Origin: Strongyloides papillosus
Taxonomy: Eukaryota; Nematoda; Chromadorea; Rhabditida; Strongyloididae
Direction of reading: 5' to 3'
Length of the DNA: 64,000 nt
Assembly: GCA_005656395.1 (NCBI GenBank)
Contig: SRSI01000019.1
Coordinates: 124,001 to 188,000, forward strand
Part shown: piece after piece, positions 46,189-58,014 of the stretch
Layout of the letters: each line of letters begins with the position of its first letter
How positions within the stretch are numbered: position 1 is the first letter of the stretch
Notes under the pieces: model-generated
The model's database searches: none
Told to the model about the DNA's origin: nothing
Seen by the model: the letters and a program-made list of their open reading frames with translations, nothing else
Program-made: the position numbers and the translations under genes

Positions 46189-46276
46189 ATATTTTAAATA
46201 TTTGTTTATTAAAAATTTACTTGGTAATTTCGATATATAATGAAATTTCTTCTCATTATCATTTTAGTATTTTAAA

Positions 46277-46777
46277 ATGCTATTATTTAGATTACTTTTG
46301 GTTTTTTTAATCTTCAAAACAGCTGCAACGGGCTTTTTTAGAAAGAAACTTTATAGAACTATGGTCAAAGGAAATTTTACATGTAAATATCGTTCATCGG
46401 GAACTTATAAAGTTTCAATTAAAGAAGGTTTAGTTTTTCGTGATAAAAGTCAAACTCTTAATCGACAATTTATGCATTATAAAGAACCCTTTTTACTAGA
46501 TGCATTAACCTATAGTTACACGAAACCAAGTAAGTAATGATACAAAAAAATTAAAATATATTTATAAGGTATGTTCATTAAAATTACTCATACTTGTAAC
46601 AGTCCTTATGGTCAATGCTTCCAAATATTTGTTAAAAGTATTGATCCAAGATTTATCAAAAGAATGAAACAAGGTCAACGGAAATGGCGAGATCCATATA
46701 ATTTGGGGTCTCATGATTTAGCAAATCTCCCAGCGATGTTTTTAAACTGTCCTTATAAAAGAAGGGCTTCTGGATAG
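46277..46777 (+). CDS. Transthyretin-like secreted protein, unit 27 (type beta, intact)
   Basis: 153 aa, last unit of the array. Exon 1 is 46277-46529, the intron 46530-46568 (39 bp), exon 2 46569-46777. Signal peptide MLLFRLLLVFLIFKTAAT, then MVKGNFTCKYRSSGTYKVSI, YKEPFLLDAL, MFIKITHTC, YGQCFQIF, SIDPRFIKR and YNLGSHDLANL, with a basic end. Strongly basic overall, like most of the array. Confidence 0.8.
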
Positions 46778-47596
46778 CAATTTTTTTTGACAAGATAAGA
46801 AAACATACAAAAAAAACTTTATTACTTTATTACTTTATTTAGAAAACTTTCTAATATTAAAATTTGATGTTATTATTTAATATAGTATATCAAATTATTA
46901 TCAGTATATGATTTTTAAGAATTATTAGAAAGTTAGATATGATAAATATAATTTCATTATATATTTAAACTGTATTGTTTGAAATGAATTTTAAAACCAT
47001 CACTGATGGCGATTAGGTATTCTCTTTTAATATTAAATATTAGAAATTAAAGCCTAAGTAAAATCCAGATAGACGCAATAGATAAAAAATAATGATTTAG
47101 GTAAAAATGAAACTGAAATTGGTTGGAAATCATAAAGCGATTTTTGAAATATAAATATTTATGGGTAAATATCAGTTATTGATTTAAAAACATTCATCAT
47201 TTATTATATTTCATGAAAAATATTATACAAAAAACACTTTATTAACTAAAAAATAAAGAAAATTAAAATAAAACAACAATAGTAGAATAATAACTAAAAT
47301 ATAAAAAATTATTTTCTAACTTGTTTTTCTAGGTAAATATACACCAATTTTGGAATCCCAGATTGATTGATATGGCGTTAATAGATAGCGACAGGATGTT
47401 TGAAATTAATAACGTATTGAGTTTGCTTTCTCTAACATAAAGATGCAAGATTTAAAAATTTAATTTTAATCTTAAGAAAAAAAATCAAGATTTTCTATCT
47501 CATTTAAATGGAAAATAATGTTAGTTTGTTTAATGAATGAGTTTCACCAAGAAAAAATTTGGTTATTTAACATCTTTTCTTTTACAGTTAATAGTT
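46778..47596. other. Gap between the TTL array and the Argonaute gene
   Basis: Starts with DNA shared with the tail of unit 25 (AAACTTTATTACTTTA...TTAGAA), so array homology ends near 46950. The rest is AT-rich and presumably includes the 3' end of the convergent Argonaute transcript. Confidence 0.45.
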
Positions 47597-50470
47597 CTAT
47601 GCAAAATACATAACCTTACTAATATCGGGATGCACACGAATGGAACGTGTCATATTTGACATATTTGTATCAAGAGAAGCCTCAGATGGTTGGGAACCTT
47701 CACCAGAATCCCTTTCATGATCAACTAAATGGTAACGAGCTCTAAAAGCTACAAGATATGCATAGTATGCTGGAGCTGGTATTGATATAGTTCTAGTACA
47801 ACGAACATATGTATGGCACAATTGATAAGTTAATAACTGTACTTCATCAGCCTTCAGATTATTATCATCCCAAAGTACATGGTAATGTGATGGACGGGAT
47901 GTTCCTTGGATACCTGCATGTGAACATAGGTAAAAATCAAATTCAGTTGGATGAGTTATTCCACCATCAACAATGGTACCTGGTGGAATATTTTGTGCTC
48001 TCCCGACTTGTTCTTCTTTGTCACGAACAAAAAGTCTTGTATGATGGCGTTTCTGGACGGCAATAAATGTGATCCCTGGTTGGTATCCACTTTCTAATGA
48101 CATACATGCTTCACGAATAGCTCTTAGTTCATATTGAAGAACATTTAGAAATTGGCCTTCTGAGATACCATCACGGTAAAGTACAATTTTAGTTGGTTTA
48201 AAATGAGTATTTTTATAGAATTGAACTAATAATTCTCTAACCATATATGATAATTCATTAATGTGTTCTTGCCTTGGTGCTTGAACACGAACTGTAGCAG
48301 TATAACGAGATGGATGAGCATCTATAGATCCAACGACAGCAGCTATTGATGGTTTATGAAGATTACCAGATGGTGGATGCGTTACATCAGCTCCCAAGAA
48401 TATCACTGGTTCATTGAATATTGATGGCCTTACTGAAGGAAGTAAAATTGAATTGACACCACCTAATTTAACATTAATTTTTAAGCATAAATTAGAAAGA
48501 GTTTGGGATGTTGTTTTGATGACATTTTTTGCCTGAATACATTGAGTAACGATGCCTAAAACTGTATCACCAACTCTTTTAATCTCAGCATAAACTGGTG
48601 TCTTTCCTGGTAAGACTATGATGACCAATTGAAGAGAGGGATAAGTTTTTTTGAGATATTGAAACAACGGTTCAACTTGATCAACACCACTAACATACTT
48701 ACAGAAACATGGATTACCAATCAACGGCATTCCAGCATCAGTTGATATACGCCTAAGGTGAGTAATAAAATCACGAAGATCACACTCTTTAACAAGGATT
48801 TGTTCAGTAAAACAAGCTAAAGCCCAAGTTTTGATTTCAATACTTGAATGAAATTGTTTGTTTCTCATATCCCATACACCTTGAAATGGTACTACAGGTG
48901 CTTTTGCATCTCTATTATATAAAAGTTTTGGTGCCGGAAGTATACGTCCTTTAACCTCAGTCATGTTTGGATTAATTGTAATGCCAAATTCTGTGGCATA
49001 CTCATCATTAATAAAGTCAGTTTTACTAACTAATTTTAAAATTTCCCTTTCTCTTTCAGGAGCACTACGTGATGTAGCTCTTATCATAGTAGATGTCTGA
49101 CTATCAGTTAATTTCTTAGTACATCTCTGTCCAGGAACAATATTACAAATTTCTATTGGTAAGTATACACTTCTAATTTCTTGACCAACTTGTAAACATG
49201 GCAAATGTGGATACTTTAAGGTAATTTGGTATTTCTCAAGAAAATACCTTGCGACTGTACATTCGAATGTTCTACCACTACCATTATCTAGTTGAAAAGT
49301 TTGTGACTGAGCTGATCTTCTCGTAATATTACACACCCTATATTTTCTACCTCTTTGATTACAATGAGTTACTGCAACCCTTAAACCTCTTATCTCTCTA
49401 TAAAATTTATTTCTTTGCACATCAGATAAAAAAAATCTTTCCCCTTGATCAGGAATTTGTACATCTAATATTTGAGACATAAAATTTAAAGCTGAAATTT
49501 TGCAAAAAAATGCCGTAGCAGAAATGTCGATGTTAATCATCATGAGCCATTCTGAGGGGCGAACAGATTCATGAAACCCAAACCATACTTCTCGCCCACC
49601 ACCTAATTTGCTGAAGTCATGTCTATTTTGGTATGGTCCACCTTCTTGGAGGATTTCTCTTAATGGTGGTGCGAAAAAAGACCTTCCAACAGAGGTGTAT
49701 TTAATTGATGATAACTGCCTCAATATAGTATCCATTGCTTTTAAAGCCTCTGGTGGTATATTTGAAATCATGCCATTTATTGAATCTTCAAGGACTTTAA
49801 GTGAAAGTGTGCCTTGATGTTTCATTGAGATTTCAAATACTCTTTCATGATTTAAATCGGCACTTAAATCAACTGCAAATGAAACTACATCATCCTTAAA
49901 TGGTAATCTCCTCCTCAAGTATATATTTTTTTTACCATCAAAAACGATTTTTGAATCACCAAAAACAGTTGGATACGTTTCATATAATTTCTCCATAACA
50001 CTTCGATTAACTTTTCTTGGACAGTTATCTGGAGTTATATCAATTTCATACCATTCGATTTTTGCATTTGAGACTGTTGCTTTGAAAAAATTTGCTTTTA
50101 ATATGATTTCTTTTCCATGTTTACCGTGGTTTGGGCGTTTTGGCATTTTGAAGATAAATGGTAAGTTTTTGTTTAATGTTGGAAGTTTTTTACCATCTTT
50201 TTTATCGATTTCCATCGGTGTTTCTGGGGGAAATAAGTGTGATATTTGATTTGCAGTAGTATTTCTTTGAGAATTTGTTGTAGACTTAGGTTCATCATCT
50301 AATGATAAAGATTGAATATTTGAGATAGTAAATAAAGGGTCATCTTCAAAGAAATTATAGGTGTATTGAAGATTTAATAATCCAGCTAGTGTAAGTAAAT
50401 TTTTATCGGTATTAAGATCATTAGGATTGTCTGAAATTTTTCTACTAATATTCACACAATATAATGACAT
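47597..50470 (-). CDS. Argonaute, ALG-1/ALG-2 type (miRNA class), slicer residue lost
   Basis: 957 aa in one exon. After a poorly conserved 110-residue N-terminus come the N domain, PAZ (about 330-460; [37 protein letters not shown]), MID ([35 protein letters not shown], with the Y/K/Q/K set that holds the guide 5' phosphate) and PIWI to the C-terminal VMYFA. The catalytic set of slicing Argonautes is D-E-D-H. Here D695 (GADVTHP), E735 (RQEHI) and D767 (YRDGIS) are present, but the fourth is Y905 ([12 protein letters not shown]). Spacing 40/32/138 equals that of human AGO2 D597/E637/D669/H807. Expected role: cytoplasmic guide-RNA-directed repression without target cleavage. A single exon is notable for such a long gene. 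It may be a paralogue beside a conventional copy elsewhere. Confidence 0.93.
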   Translation of the reverse strand: MSLYCVNISRKISDNPNDLNTDKNLLTLAGLLNLQYTYNFFEDDPLFTISNIQSLSLDDEPKSTTNSQRNTTANQISHLFPPETPMEIDKKDGKKLPTLNKNLPFIFKMPKRPNHGKHGKEIILKANFFKATVSNAKIEWYEIDITPDNCPRKVNRSVMEKLYETYPTVFGDSKIVFDGKKNIYLRRRLPFKDDVVSFAVDLSADLNHERVFEISMKHQGTLSLKVLEDSINGMISNIPPEALKAMDTILRQLSSIKYTSVGRSFFAPPLREILQEGGPYQNRHDFSKLGGGREVWFGFHESVRPSEWLMMINIDISATAFFCKISALNFMSQILDVQIPDQGERFFLSDVQRNKFYREIRGLRVAVTHCNQRGRKYRVCNITRRSAQSQTFQLDNGSGRTFECTVARYFLEKYQITLKYPHLPCLQVGQEIRSVYLPIEICNIVPGQRCTKKLTDSQTSTMIRATSRSAPEREREILKLVSKTDFINDEYATEFGITINPNMTEVKGRILPAPKLLYNRDAKAPVVPFQGVWDMRNKQFHSSIEIKTWALACFTEQILVKECDLRDFITHLRRISTDAGMPLIGNPCFCKYVSGVDQVEPLFQYLKKTYPSLQLVIIVLPGKTPVYAEIKRVGDTVLGIVTQCIQAKNVIKTTSQTLSNLCLKINVKLGGVNSILLPSVRPSIFNEPVIFLGADVTHPPSGNLHKPSIAAVVGSIDAHPSRYTATVRVQAPRQEHINELSYMVRELLVQFYKNTHFKPTKIVLYRDGISEGQFLNVLQYELRAIREACMSLESGYQPGITFIAVQKRHHTRLFVRDKEEQVGRAQNIPPGTIVDGGITHPTEFDFYLCSHAGIQGTSRPSHYHVLWDDNNLKADEVQLLTYQLCHTYVRCTRTISIPAPAYYAYLVAFRARYHLVDHERDSGEGSQPSEASLDTNMSNMTRSIRVHPDISKVMYFA

Positions 50471-53400
50471 ACCGGAAATGTTCTTTTCCTTTCTTGTTTA
50501 TTATTATCTCTTTGATTCATCTTTATCTTAGGTAATTTAAAGTAAAAACTACTTTATTCCTTTTGAATTATTGTAGTGTTTCTTAGTAGAAACAATACAC
50601 TAACACTTTTAAAAAAGGAATGACAGAATATTGTATCTGAAATGATAGAAAAATGATGAAGGTAAATTATTTAACAATATTTAAAATGTAATAATGAACG
50701 AAAGTTAACATTTTCGAAGATATTATGAAAAAGCGAATGGAAAATAAATAAACACACTAATAATTGTAATATTGCTTTCAAAGTACAAACATGTATTATA
50801 AAACTTAAGTATATAGTATGAGTAATGTTAAGAGAAAAAAAACTTTATCATATAATGTGTTTAATAAATTGCTTTAATGATAAAAAATTTATTTTATATG
50901 CTCATCAACTTATATAAACATATATATTATTGTATATAAATGTTATTAACATGATAGTATAAATAAATGCTGTAAAAACTAGGAAATTTATGTAAAACTT
51001 GTGCTATATACTATTGTGATAATATGAAAAACCAATGAAGAATCTAATAAAATTGCCTAAATAAATTATTTTTATGAAGTTATATTTTCTTTTTTTGATG
51101 TCAATTTATGTTATTTATAATTATTTTCTAATTTTGGGGTATTAAATAAATATTTATTTATCCATTCTTGGGAAAATGCTTATATATAAGAATGTAAAAA
51201 AGTGGTTTTTTTATTAATAAATTTTGGCATCAATATGTTAAATTAGAAAAGTTCTTGTAAACAAAGTATAAGATAAAGCCATTAATTTATTGAAATTTAT
51301 AGATACCAGAGATTAATTAATAATTATTTCTAATTACTCTTAAGTATGTTCTTTGATAATAAAGTAGACAATGAAATAATATTTTAAAATATATATCACA
51401 AACATAATTTTTTTTTAGTTTAATAAGTTTTATTTTTGAAAAATTATTTTTTTCAAATTTAAAATTTTAAAAAATGTAAAAATATGGAATTCCAAAGGAG
51501 TTGTAAGATCAATAGCATGAATAAATGTTAAAATATATAGTTACTGATATTTTGAGAAAATACCAAGTCATTAACTAAATAGTATTATATAAATAAAGTA
51601 GAATATAAATCTTTTTCATACACATATTTTTTCTTTAGGTGAAGTCTATAAAAATTTATGTCAATGTAAGTGCAAATAATAATCTATTAATAATAATAGA
51701 AAATGGGATATTTATATATCATGTAATAAGAGTTTTATTAATATATTAGAGAAAATTTATCAATAGTATGTAAAATTTTATGGTGTAACATATATGAGAA
51801 AAATAACACTTTTATTTAAAGTGTTTTAAGTTATAGATATAATAATTGATATTTAATAGTTTACAATCTTTCTAAAAATTGTAAGATATTAAAAGTTATA
51901 AAAGAGAAATCAGAGTTGAAATTGTATTTTATAACTTGAAACAATTTATATCAATTAAAAATAAATGAAAAAATAATTTACAATTTTCCTATTTTTAACT
52001 AAATATTCTTACTTTTCATCTAAAGTAATAAAAGTATATTTTGTCTAAGGTGATGAATGGTATTAGTAGTTTACAATATTTAATACAAAATAATTTATTC
52101 AATGTAATTAAAACATAATTAGCATATTTATAAAAGTTAAATTTCCTATCAATAAATGAAATCAAAAAAAAAGTTTTGTAAAGAAAAGAAATAAATATTT
52201 TAGTAAGTACAAAGTGTATTCATATTAAAAAGCCATACTTAAGAGCATACGTAAAAATAAATTTACATTTAATTTATTTGAATAAATTAACAGGAAAAAA
52301 GTATTAATTGTAAGAAGTGTAATACTTTCTATCTACATTACAAAAAGTCATATTTTAAAAATTAGTGTAATAAAACATTTTGATGTTTTGGATAAAATAC
52401 AATGTTTTAATTTATATTTTAAATTTTTTATTATAAAATCAAACTTTTGGGTTTTGTATAAAGAAAATTATACACCATTTGTGCAGAAATGTTTAATATA
52501 TTTTTTGATAAAATGATATTATTTTGGTGTTTGCAAATAATATTTACTATAATAATGCTTATTAGTAAATGTTTCATCATTAAATAGAACGTTTAGATGA
52601 TCGTCAACATCGAAATTTAATTTATCAAATATTTTGAAGTTTTATTTTCCGTTTGGTCCTTAAATATTGTACATGTAAGATTATTATTTATCTATAATGC
52701 CTCATTAATAATATGTCTTTTAAGAATGGTCTTCTATTTTAAGATATTGTAAAATCTACCCTTTTTTATTTTGGGTCTTCAAAAACAACTCTTTCATCCC
52801 TTATATTAAAGTCATTTTTGTCAAATGAAATGTTTTGAAAATAAATTTTAATCAAGTTAAAGAAAAAAAGGCTTAGTAAAATTTGCTTTAAGTATGGATA
52901 CTACAAATAAAGTACCAAAAAAACTGGCAAATAAACCATTATTAATTAAAAAGAGCCAATTTTATGAGTCATATATGCATAAATTACATTTATGTAAAAC
53001 ACTTTAACACCTGTTGAAACAAATGTTTTTATCACTAGTTATTTGCTTTAAAATAAATTGATATGATAGTAAAATTTTCTTTTTTGTTTTAATTGAGTGA
53101 ATACATAATAATTCAAAGTCATCTTGTGATTGTAAATTTTATTGTTTTTTAAAAACGTATCATTATTATTTATAACAACTTGAAGTCAAATCATAATGTT
53201 TCTTATCATTGTAGCAACATTTTAAATAAATAGAATACTGTAAAGTTTCCGGAATAAGAATATTTAGATTTAAAAATTTATTTAACAAGGATGCCATTAA
53301 AATATTAAAGTTCAAATTAAAGATTGAAAGTTAATAGTTATGAAATAACAGTGTAATTACCTTGCAAATTTAATTTCAAAACTATATTTCCTCTTTAAAG

Positions 53401-53784
53401 ATTGTTTTCTTCTACAAAAATATAAAATGCTACTCCAAAAGAATAATAACATAAACAAGAAAGATGTAAAATTTGAAATCTAAGTTAAAAATAAATCTAT
53501 CATTTAGTTAATTTTTGTTTCGTCAAGATTTCGTAGGTGATGCTTAACTACAAAACAATAGTGCATAATTTGAGCAACAAAATTTTCCCATGATAAAATT
53601 ATTATGATTATTTAATGTTATTAATGTATATTGTTGGAGGAGATTACATAATTTAATGTATTAATTTATCATTATTTAATAACAAACAAGTGAAATATGA
53701 ACGTATTTATTATATGGATGTCTTTTATAAATATAAAAGTTTTCTATTTCGTAATTAATATTGAATTAAATGCTTCTTTGCCTT
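50471..53784. other. Gene-poor 3.3-kb interval
   Basis: Very AT-rich, with dense stops in all frames. It must hold the Argonaute promoter and leader at its left end. No repeat, RNA gene or transposon end was recognised. Confidence 0.5.
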
Positions 53785-54261
53785 TTATTCTTTGTAGTTT
53801 ATTGTAGTAAGTCTTGGTCTAAGATCGTAATCTCTTCTTTCGTCTGTAGAATCTTGTTCTTCTAATTCTTCATTTGGTGAATCTCCATTGTTATCTTGAG
53901 AATCGTCATTGATAATAGATTCTGGTTGTATTTCATCAATAGGATATTTTTCATCGTTGTTATCATCTTCTTTAGTATCACTGTTAGAAGAAAATCCATA
54001 TGTATCATCAATCTCATTTATTAATTCTTGTTCATCTGGATCAACGGTATGAAGACGATTGAAAAATGGATAGATATTGTAAAAACGATTATTAAAAAGC
54101 CATTCAAAAGGGGGAAAACTTCTTTTATTAATGCCTAATTCATCAGAATCTTCATCAGACTGTGCATTAAGATTGGGATTAGTAGAGCGACTCATTGATA
54201 AATGAATCATACATGATATAAAGATAGCAATGTAAAAAATCAAGTAAACTTTTGTAATCAT
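53785..54261 (-). CDS. Small acidic secreted protein, unknown
   Basis: 158 aa. Residues 1-24 are a signal peptide (MITKVYLIFYIAIFISCMIHLSMS). A dibasic site follows (GINKR, about 43-47) and then an aromatic-rich segment (SFPPFEWLFNNRFYNIYPFF). Residues 75-140 are low-complexity and very acidic (D, E, N, S), and the end is basic (RRDYDLRPR). The layout fits a processed secreted precursor, but no family is recognised. On the minus strand a TATATAAAG lies about 60 bp before the ATG. The gene is isolated, with 3.3 kb empty downstream. Confidence 0.6.
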   Translation of the reverse strand: MITKVYLIFYIAIFISCMIHLSMSRSTNPNLNAQSDEDSDELGINKRSFPPFEWLFNNRFYNIYPFFNRLHTVDPDEQELINEIDDTYGFSSNSDTKEDDNNDEKYPIDEIQPESIINDDSQDNNGDSPNEELEEQDSTDERRDYDLRPRLTTINYKE

Positions 54262-55055
54262 ATTTCAAATAGTAAATATTGGAAAAATTAATATATCTTT
54301 CAACTTAAAGTAACTCTTTATATATTATTATTTATTTACAGTTTAAATAATATATTTTACAAATGTTCAATGTATCAAATATATTTTTACTCATTTACAA
54401 ACGTTATTGCAATCAAGAAGATTTGCTTTATCTTTTAGAAAAAATGCTAAACAATGTTTGAATATCAAAATATTATATGGCAAGTTTACTAGCATGACTA
54501 ACTAATGTTTATCTGATTGTTTTGCTATTTGATTTTTGATGGAAAAAAAATTTATCCTATTTGAAGCAGGTGTGTTTGGCTTATATTTTCAAAACAATTT
54601 TAATACGATATTTTAATTTTTGAGGAATGCTAGTATTTTTACTTTTTAAAATGCTTGCCGTAACATCCCTTAATTTTACAGACTAGGATTTGGTAAGAAT
54701 AAAAGATCAAAAAGGAAGTAGACATGACGTCATAGTTTTTTTTTGTGAAGTTCATGTTACAGATTTGGGACTTGATAAAAAAAGTTGTTAAAAATAAAAG
54801 GATTGGTAAATTCTATAAGCTAATTAGTAATTTGAGTACTATTCAGAACTTGAAATAGCTAATTGGACTAATTGTGCCTTCAGAGGAAAGTACCTCATTC
54901 CCAATATACATCCAAATCCTCAGATGATAAGAATTAGCTATTAATTATGAATAATTTAAAAATTTATTACTTTTTAACAATTTGAATTAACTTATTAAAC
55001 AAAATAATTTAAAATATCAAAGTCAATGGAAATTAATAAAAACTATATGTTTTCC
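54262..55055. other. Intergenic interval
   Basis: AT-rich. No gene seen apart from the TATA-like element of the gene at 54261 (plus strand about 54318-54326). Confidence 0.4.
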
Positions 55056-55487
55056 TTAGTTGATAATAGAGATGGTCTCATTATTTCCACATTTAATTGT
55101 AGTATTCTTAACGAAAACATTTCCGTTGAAAGTATCCTCGATTAATCTTATTATCTTAGAGCAAAGATTAGAGGATCCATGAAAAGTTATTGTTGTAGTA
55201 AGTTTACCATCCTCAATATTTGTCAATTTTGTTGATCTATCAATATTTGAAGAGGCAGCTGGGAGAGAGGATGCAAACTTATCAAGAAGAAGCCCTTCAA
55301 TTTGGTGAGCCTTAGTTCTGTTGATTGAATCAAAAGTAGTTTTGATGACAACAGCATTGTCCTCATCGACACTTCTACGTTTTCTTTTTGGAGCTGTTGT
55401 TGTTGCTGCAGATTGTGTGTTTGTTGGAGCACACGCATTAATAGTAATGATGAGAGCAGTAAAAAGGAAGAATTTGAAGAATTGCAT
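55056..55487 (-). CDS. Small secreted protein with furin-type site, unknown
   Basis: 143 aa from the ATG at 55487: signal peptide MQFFKFFLFTALIITINA, a Thr/Ala linker, a KRKRRS processing site, then a mature domain of about 105 residues with two cysteines (SNLCSKI, TIKCGNN) and N-x-T sequons. An in-frame ATG at 55562 is upstream of a clear TATA box (TATATAAG, minus strand, 55547-55540), so 55487 is chosen. The mature part (SINRTKAHQIEGLLLDKF...TITFHGSSNLCSKIIRLI) has an alternating helix/strand look but no recognised family. Confidence 0.65.
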   Translation of the reverse strand: MQFFKFFLFTALIITINACAPTNTQSAATTTAPKRKRRSVDEDNAVVIKTTFDSINRTKAHQIEGLLLDKFASSLPAASSNIDRSTKLTNIEDGKLTTTITFHGSSNLCSKIIRLIEDTFNGNVFVKNTTIKCGNNETISIIN

Positions 55488-55539
55488 GATTGAATAAGTA
55501 AACGGTTTTGAGTGGTGAATTTTGAGGAAAAGTGGCTTT

Positions 55540-55547
55540 CTTATATA
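55540..55547 (-). promoter_or_regulatory. TATA box deciding the start at 55487
   Basis: TATATAAG on the minus strand, about 53 bp before the chosen ATG and after the rejected upstream ATG. Confidence 0.5.
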
Positions 55548-55562
55548 CCGAGTAAAAAGCAA

Positions 55563-56309
55563 TAACTTTTATATATTAATGATAATGGTAGTATTAAAAA
55601 TGATTTTCCTTTTTAGTGAATTACTATTATTATATAGTATTGTTATTAATTTTACTATCAATTAATAAAATAAAAAATATCCAAAGAAATTATTTGATAT
55701 AATTATGATGGTTTTTAAGGCAAATAATACTATTATCATTGCTTTTTTAGAAATATTATACTCTATTAAATTTAATAATCTATTGCTCAATAAAAGAAGT
55801 TAATATCTCAAAATGTAATTAAAGAAAGTTATAAAAGTAACGATTGATAAGTTTTTAACAATACTTTTTATTAGTAGCATGTTAAAAATCATAAACATAT
55901 TAAGAATAATCATTTTTACATAACATTTTATTACTATTTTTCTATTATGTCGAAATAACCAATGAACTTTTAGTATTATTTTGGATACAAATTCCATGCT
56001 TTTCTAATGCTTTGGATTAAAAAAAGTTAATGCTAAACTTTAAAAATAACCATCAATTTTATTTAAAACATGCTCTTATTTTTATCAAAAGATTTGCAAG
56101 AAAAACAGTCTTAAAGATTATAGTTTAATATGCAATGGCATTTTCAAAAATAGATTTAATAACCAATTAACAAAAATTATGGTATTTAAAATTTGATAAA
56201 CTTCAAATAAACGGATCTATTTAATAAAGATAAATCGCACAGGGAAAAACGGTAAAAATCTATCAATATGACATAAATGTTAAAAAGTCATGTTTCAATC
56301 TGAAATGCA
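55563..56309. other. Intergenic and upstream block of receptor A
   Basis: The left half is featureless AT-rich DNA. From about 56030 the sequence is alignable with 57640-57890, 59820-60090 and 61550-61815, upstream of the other three receptors (GCAATGGCATTTTC..AA, ATGACATAAA, CAATCTG). Confidence 0.45.
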
Positions 56310-56341
56310 TTTACCTGGGGTACTTATGTAAATAAAAAAAT
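56310..56341 (+). promoter_or_regulatory. Shared receptor promoter motif, gene A
   Basis: TTTACCTGG followed by a TAAATAAAAAAAT run, about 155 bp before the ATG. Counterparts are at 57889-57919 (TTTACCGGA...TATAAATAAAAAAAT), 60094-60121 and 61818-61845, each 125-155 bp before the ATG. Confidence 0.45.
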
Positions 56342-56464
56342 AACAATTTATTATTATTTAAGTTTATTCTTAGTAATAATCAAGGAATGAATAACTCTTT
56401 CTTATAATTTTAGGCTTCATAATAGTTTTTCTAGTATACATTTTAAAAGCTACTATTTATATAA

Positions 56465-57450
56465 ATGGCTAACTCAACGGTGCCAAAATTTACTGATCCA
56501 ACCATTAAATTTCAATATTACCAAACATTAATCCTCTGTATTATAGCAATTATACCAAATATGTATTTTTTACATCGATGCATAAAGTACAAATTATTTA
56601 GCAAAAGAAAATATTTTAAAGTTATGACTATAATAATGTCATCCGAATATATTGTTGATTCCACCGTACACATATTATTTTATGGATATCTTATTATTTG
56701 TTATCATACCAATAGTCAGGTTCATGTTAAAAATTGTAATAAATTTGGTATTTTTGATATAGGTGTTGAACAAATATTAACTGTAACACCATTTTATCTT
56801 CACTTCTTCCGTTTTTGGTTTCTGGTATTTAATAAGAAAACAAGATGTTTTGCTTTCATACTTACAATAATTATAATTATAACAATTGGACCGCTATTAT
56901 ATATATCTATTGGAATATATTTTGAAATAAATATTTATTACTTACCAAAAAGTGGTTGTGGTTATCAAATTTTTAGTCGTTTACCATTTTATATGGAAAC
57001 TATATATATAAATAGTTTTGTTATATTTGTCTTGCCAATTATATTAATTTTTATTAATTATATTATCTATCATAAGGTTGGTAAAAAGATGTCTGATAAT
57101 AATAGAGCAAAATCGATAGAATGTAGAAGGATTCTTAAAGGATTAATAGTTCAAGGGATTTTTACGTTGATTTTCCAAGTTCTACCATTATTTTATATTC
57201 TTTATAGTGCTATGAGTTAGTTTGAAATTCGTTTTTTTAAATATATATTTTAGCTTTTAATTTTATTGACTATTTGGAGATTCCAATTGAATTTCTTCAT
57301 TATATTGGATATAGTCTTTATGTCTTTTTTACAGTAGTTGCAATTAAAGATCTCAGACATATGATGTTGAAAGATATTGGTATTAATAATAAGACCAAAC
57401 CAAATATTGTAAACAATTCTCGTATTATGTCAAAATTTATTTTGAAATGA
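56465..57450 (+). CDS. Seven-transmembrane receptor A (nematode serpentine type)
   Basis: 315 aa. Exon 1 is 56465-57215, the intron 57216-57253 (38 bp, GTTAGT...ATTTTAG), exon 2 57254-57450. Six membrane segments lie in exon 1: LILCIIAIIPNMYFLHRC, MTIIMSSEYIVD..YGYLIICY, ILTVTPFYLHFFRFWFLVF, ILTIIIIITIGPLLYI, FVIFVLPIILIFINYIIY and LKGLIVQGIFTLIFQVLPLFY. The seventh is in exon 2 (FLHYIGYSLYVFFTVVA), before IKDLRHMMLKDIGI. The TM6 pattern (L-x-x-Q-x-x-x-x-x-x-F-x-x-x-P) recalls nematode chemoreceptors of the Str/Srh group, but the class is not assigned. Likely a chemosensory G-protein-coupled receptor. First of four tandem paralogues. Confidence 0.75.
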
Positions 57451-58014
57451 ATTCAAATCAAATTATTGAATTATTCAAATGCAATTTTACAGTATTTAAT
57501 ATATATGAAACTTGTTAAAGTAAAACAAATTATTATTATTTAATAAATTATAAATAATGATGCTAAAAAACTTTGAAGATTAATATTTATTTGCAATAAG
57601 TTAAAAATCATGGAAGTTGAGTATAATTTTTACAACTAATAATTTTTATTTAAAACATGCTCACATTCATATTCAAAGATTAACAAAAATTCTGCTAAAA
57701 ATGTTATGACACGATGACATTTTAAAAGATAAATTAACTAACTAATTATTGGAAAATATGGCTTTTGAAATTTTATAAACTTTAATTAATGATATATATT
57801 GAATAAAGACTAATTGAGGTGTTTCAAAAGGTTAAAAGATTAATAATATGAAATATAAATTAAAAATCTTTTTTTAATCTGAAATACTCTTTACCGGAAA
57901 CGAGTATAAATAAAAAAATTATCATTTTTAAAGTTTTTGTTTATTAAAATCAAGCAATAACTATTTTTTTCTAATTTTTGGCTTTCTTACAAATTTTACC
58001 AGTACAACTTTTCA

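Noticed and set aside
47809..49817. Plus-strand frames inside the Argonaute gene
   Set aside because: Antisense shadows of a highly conserved coding sequence.
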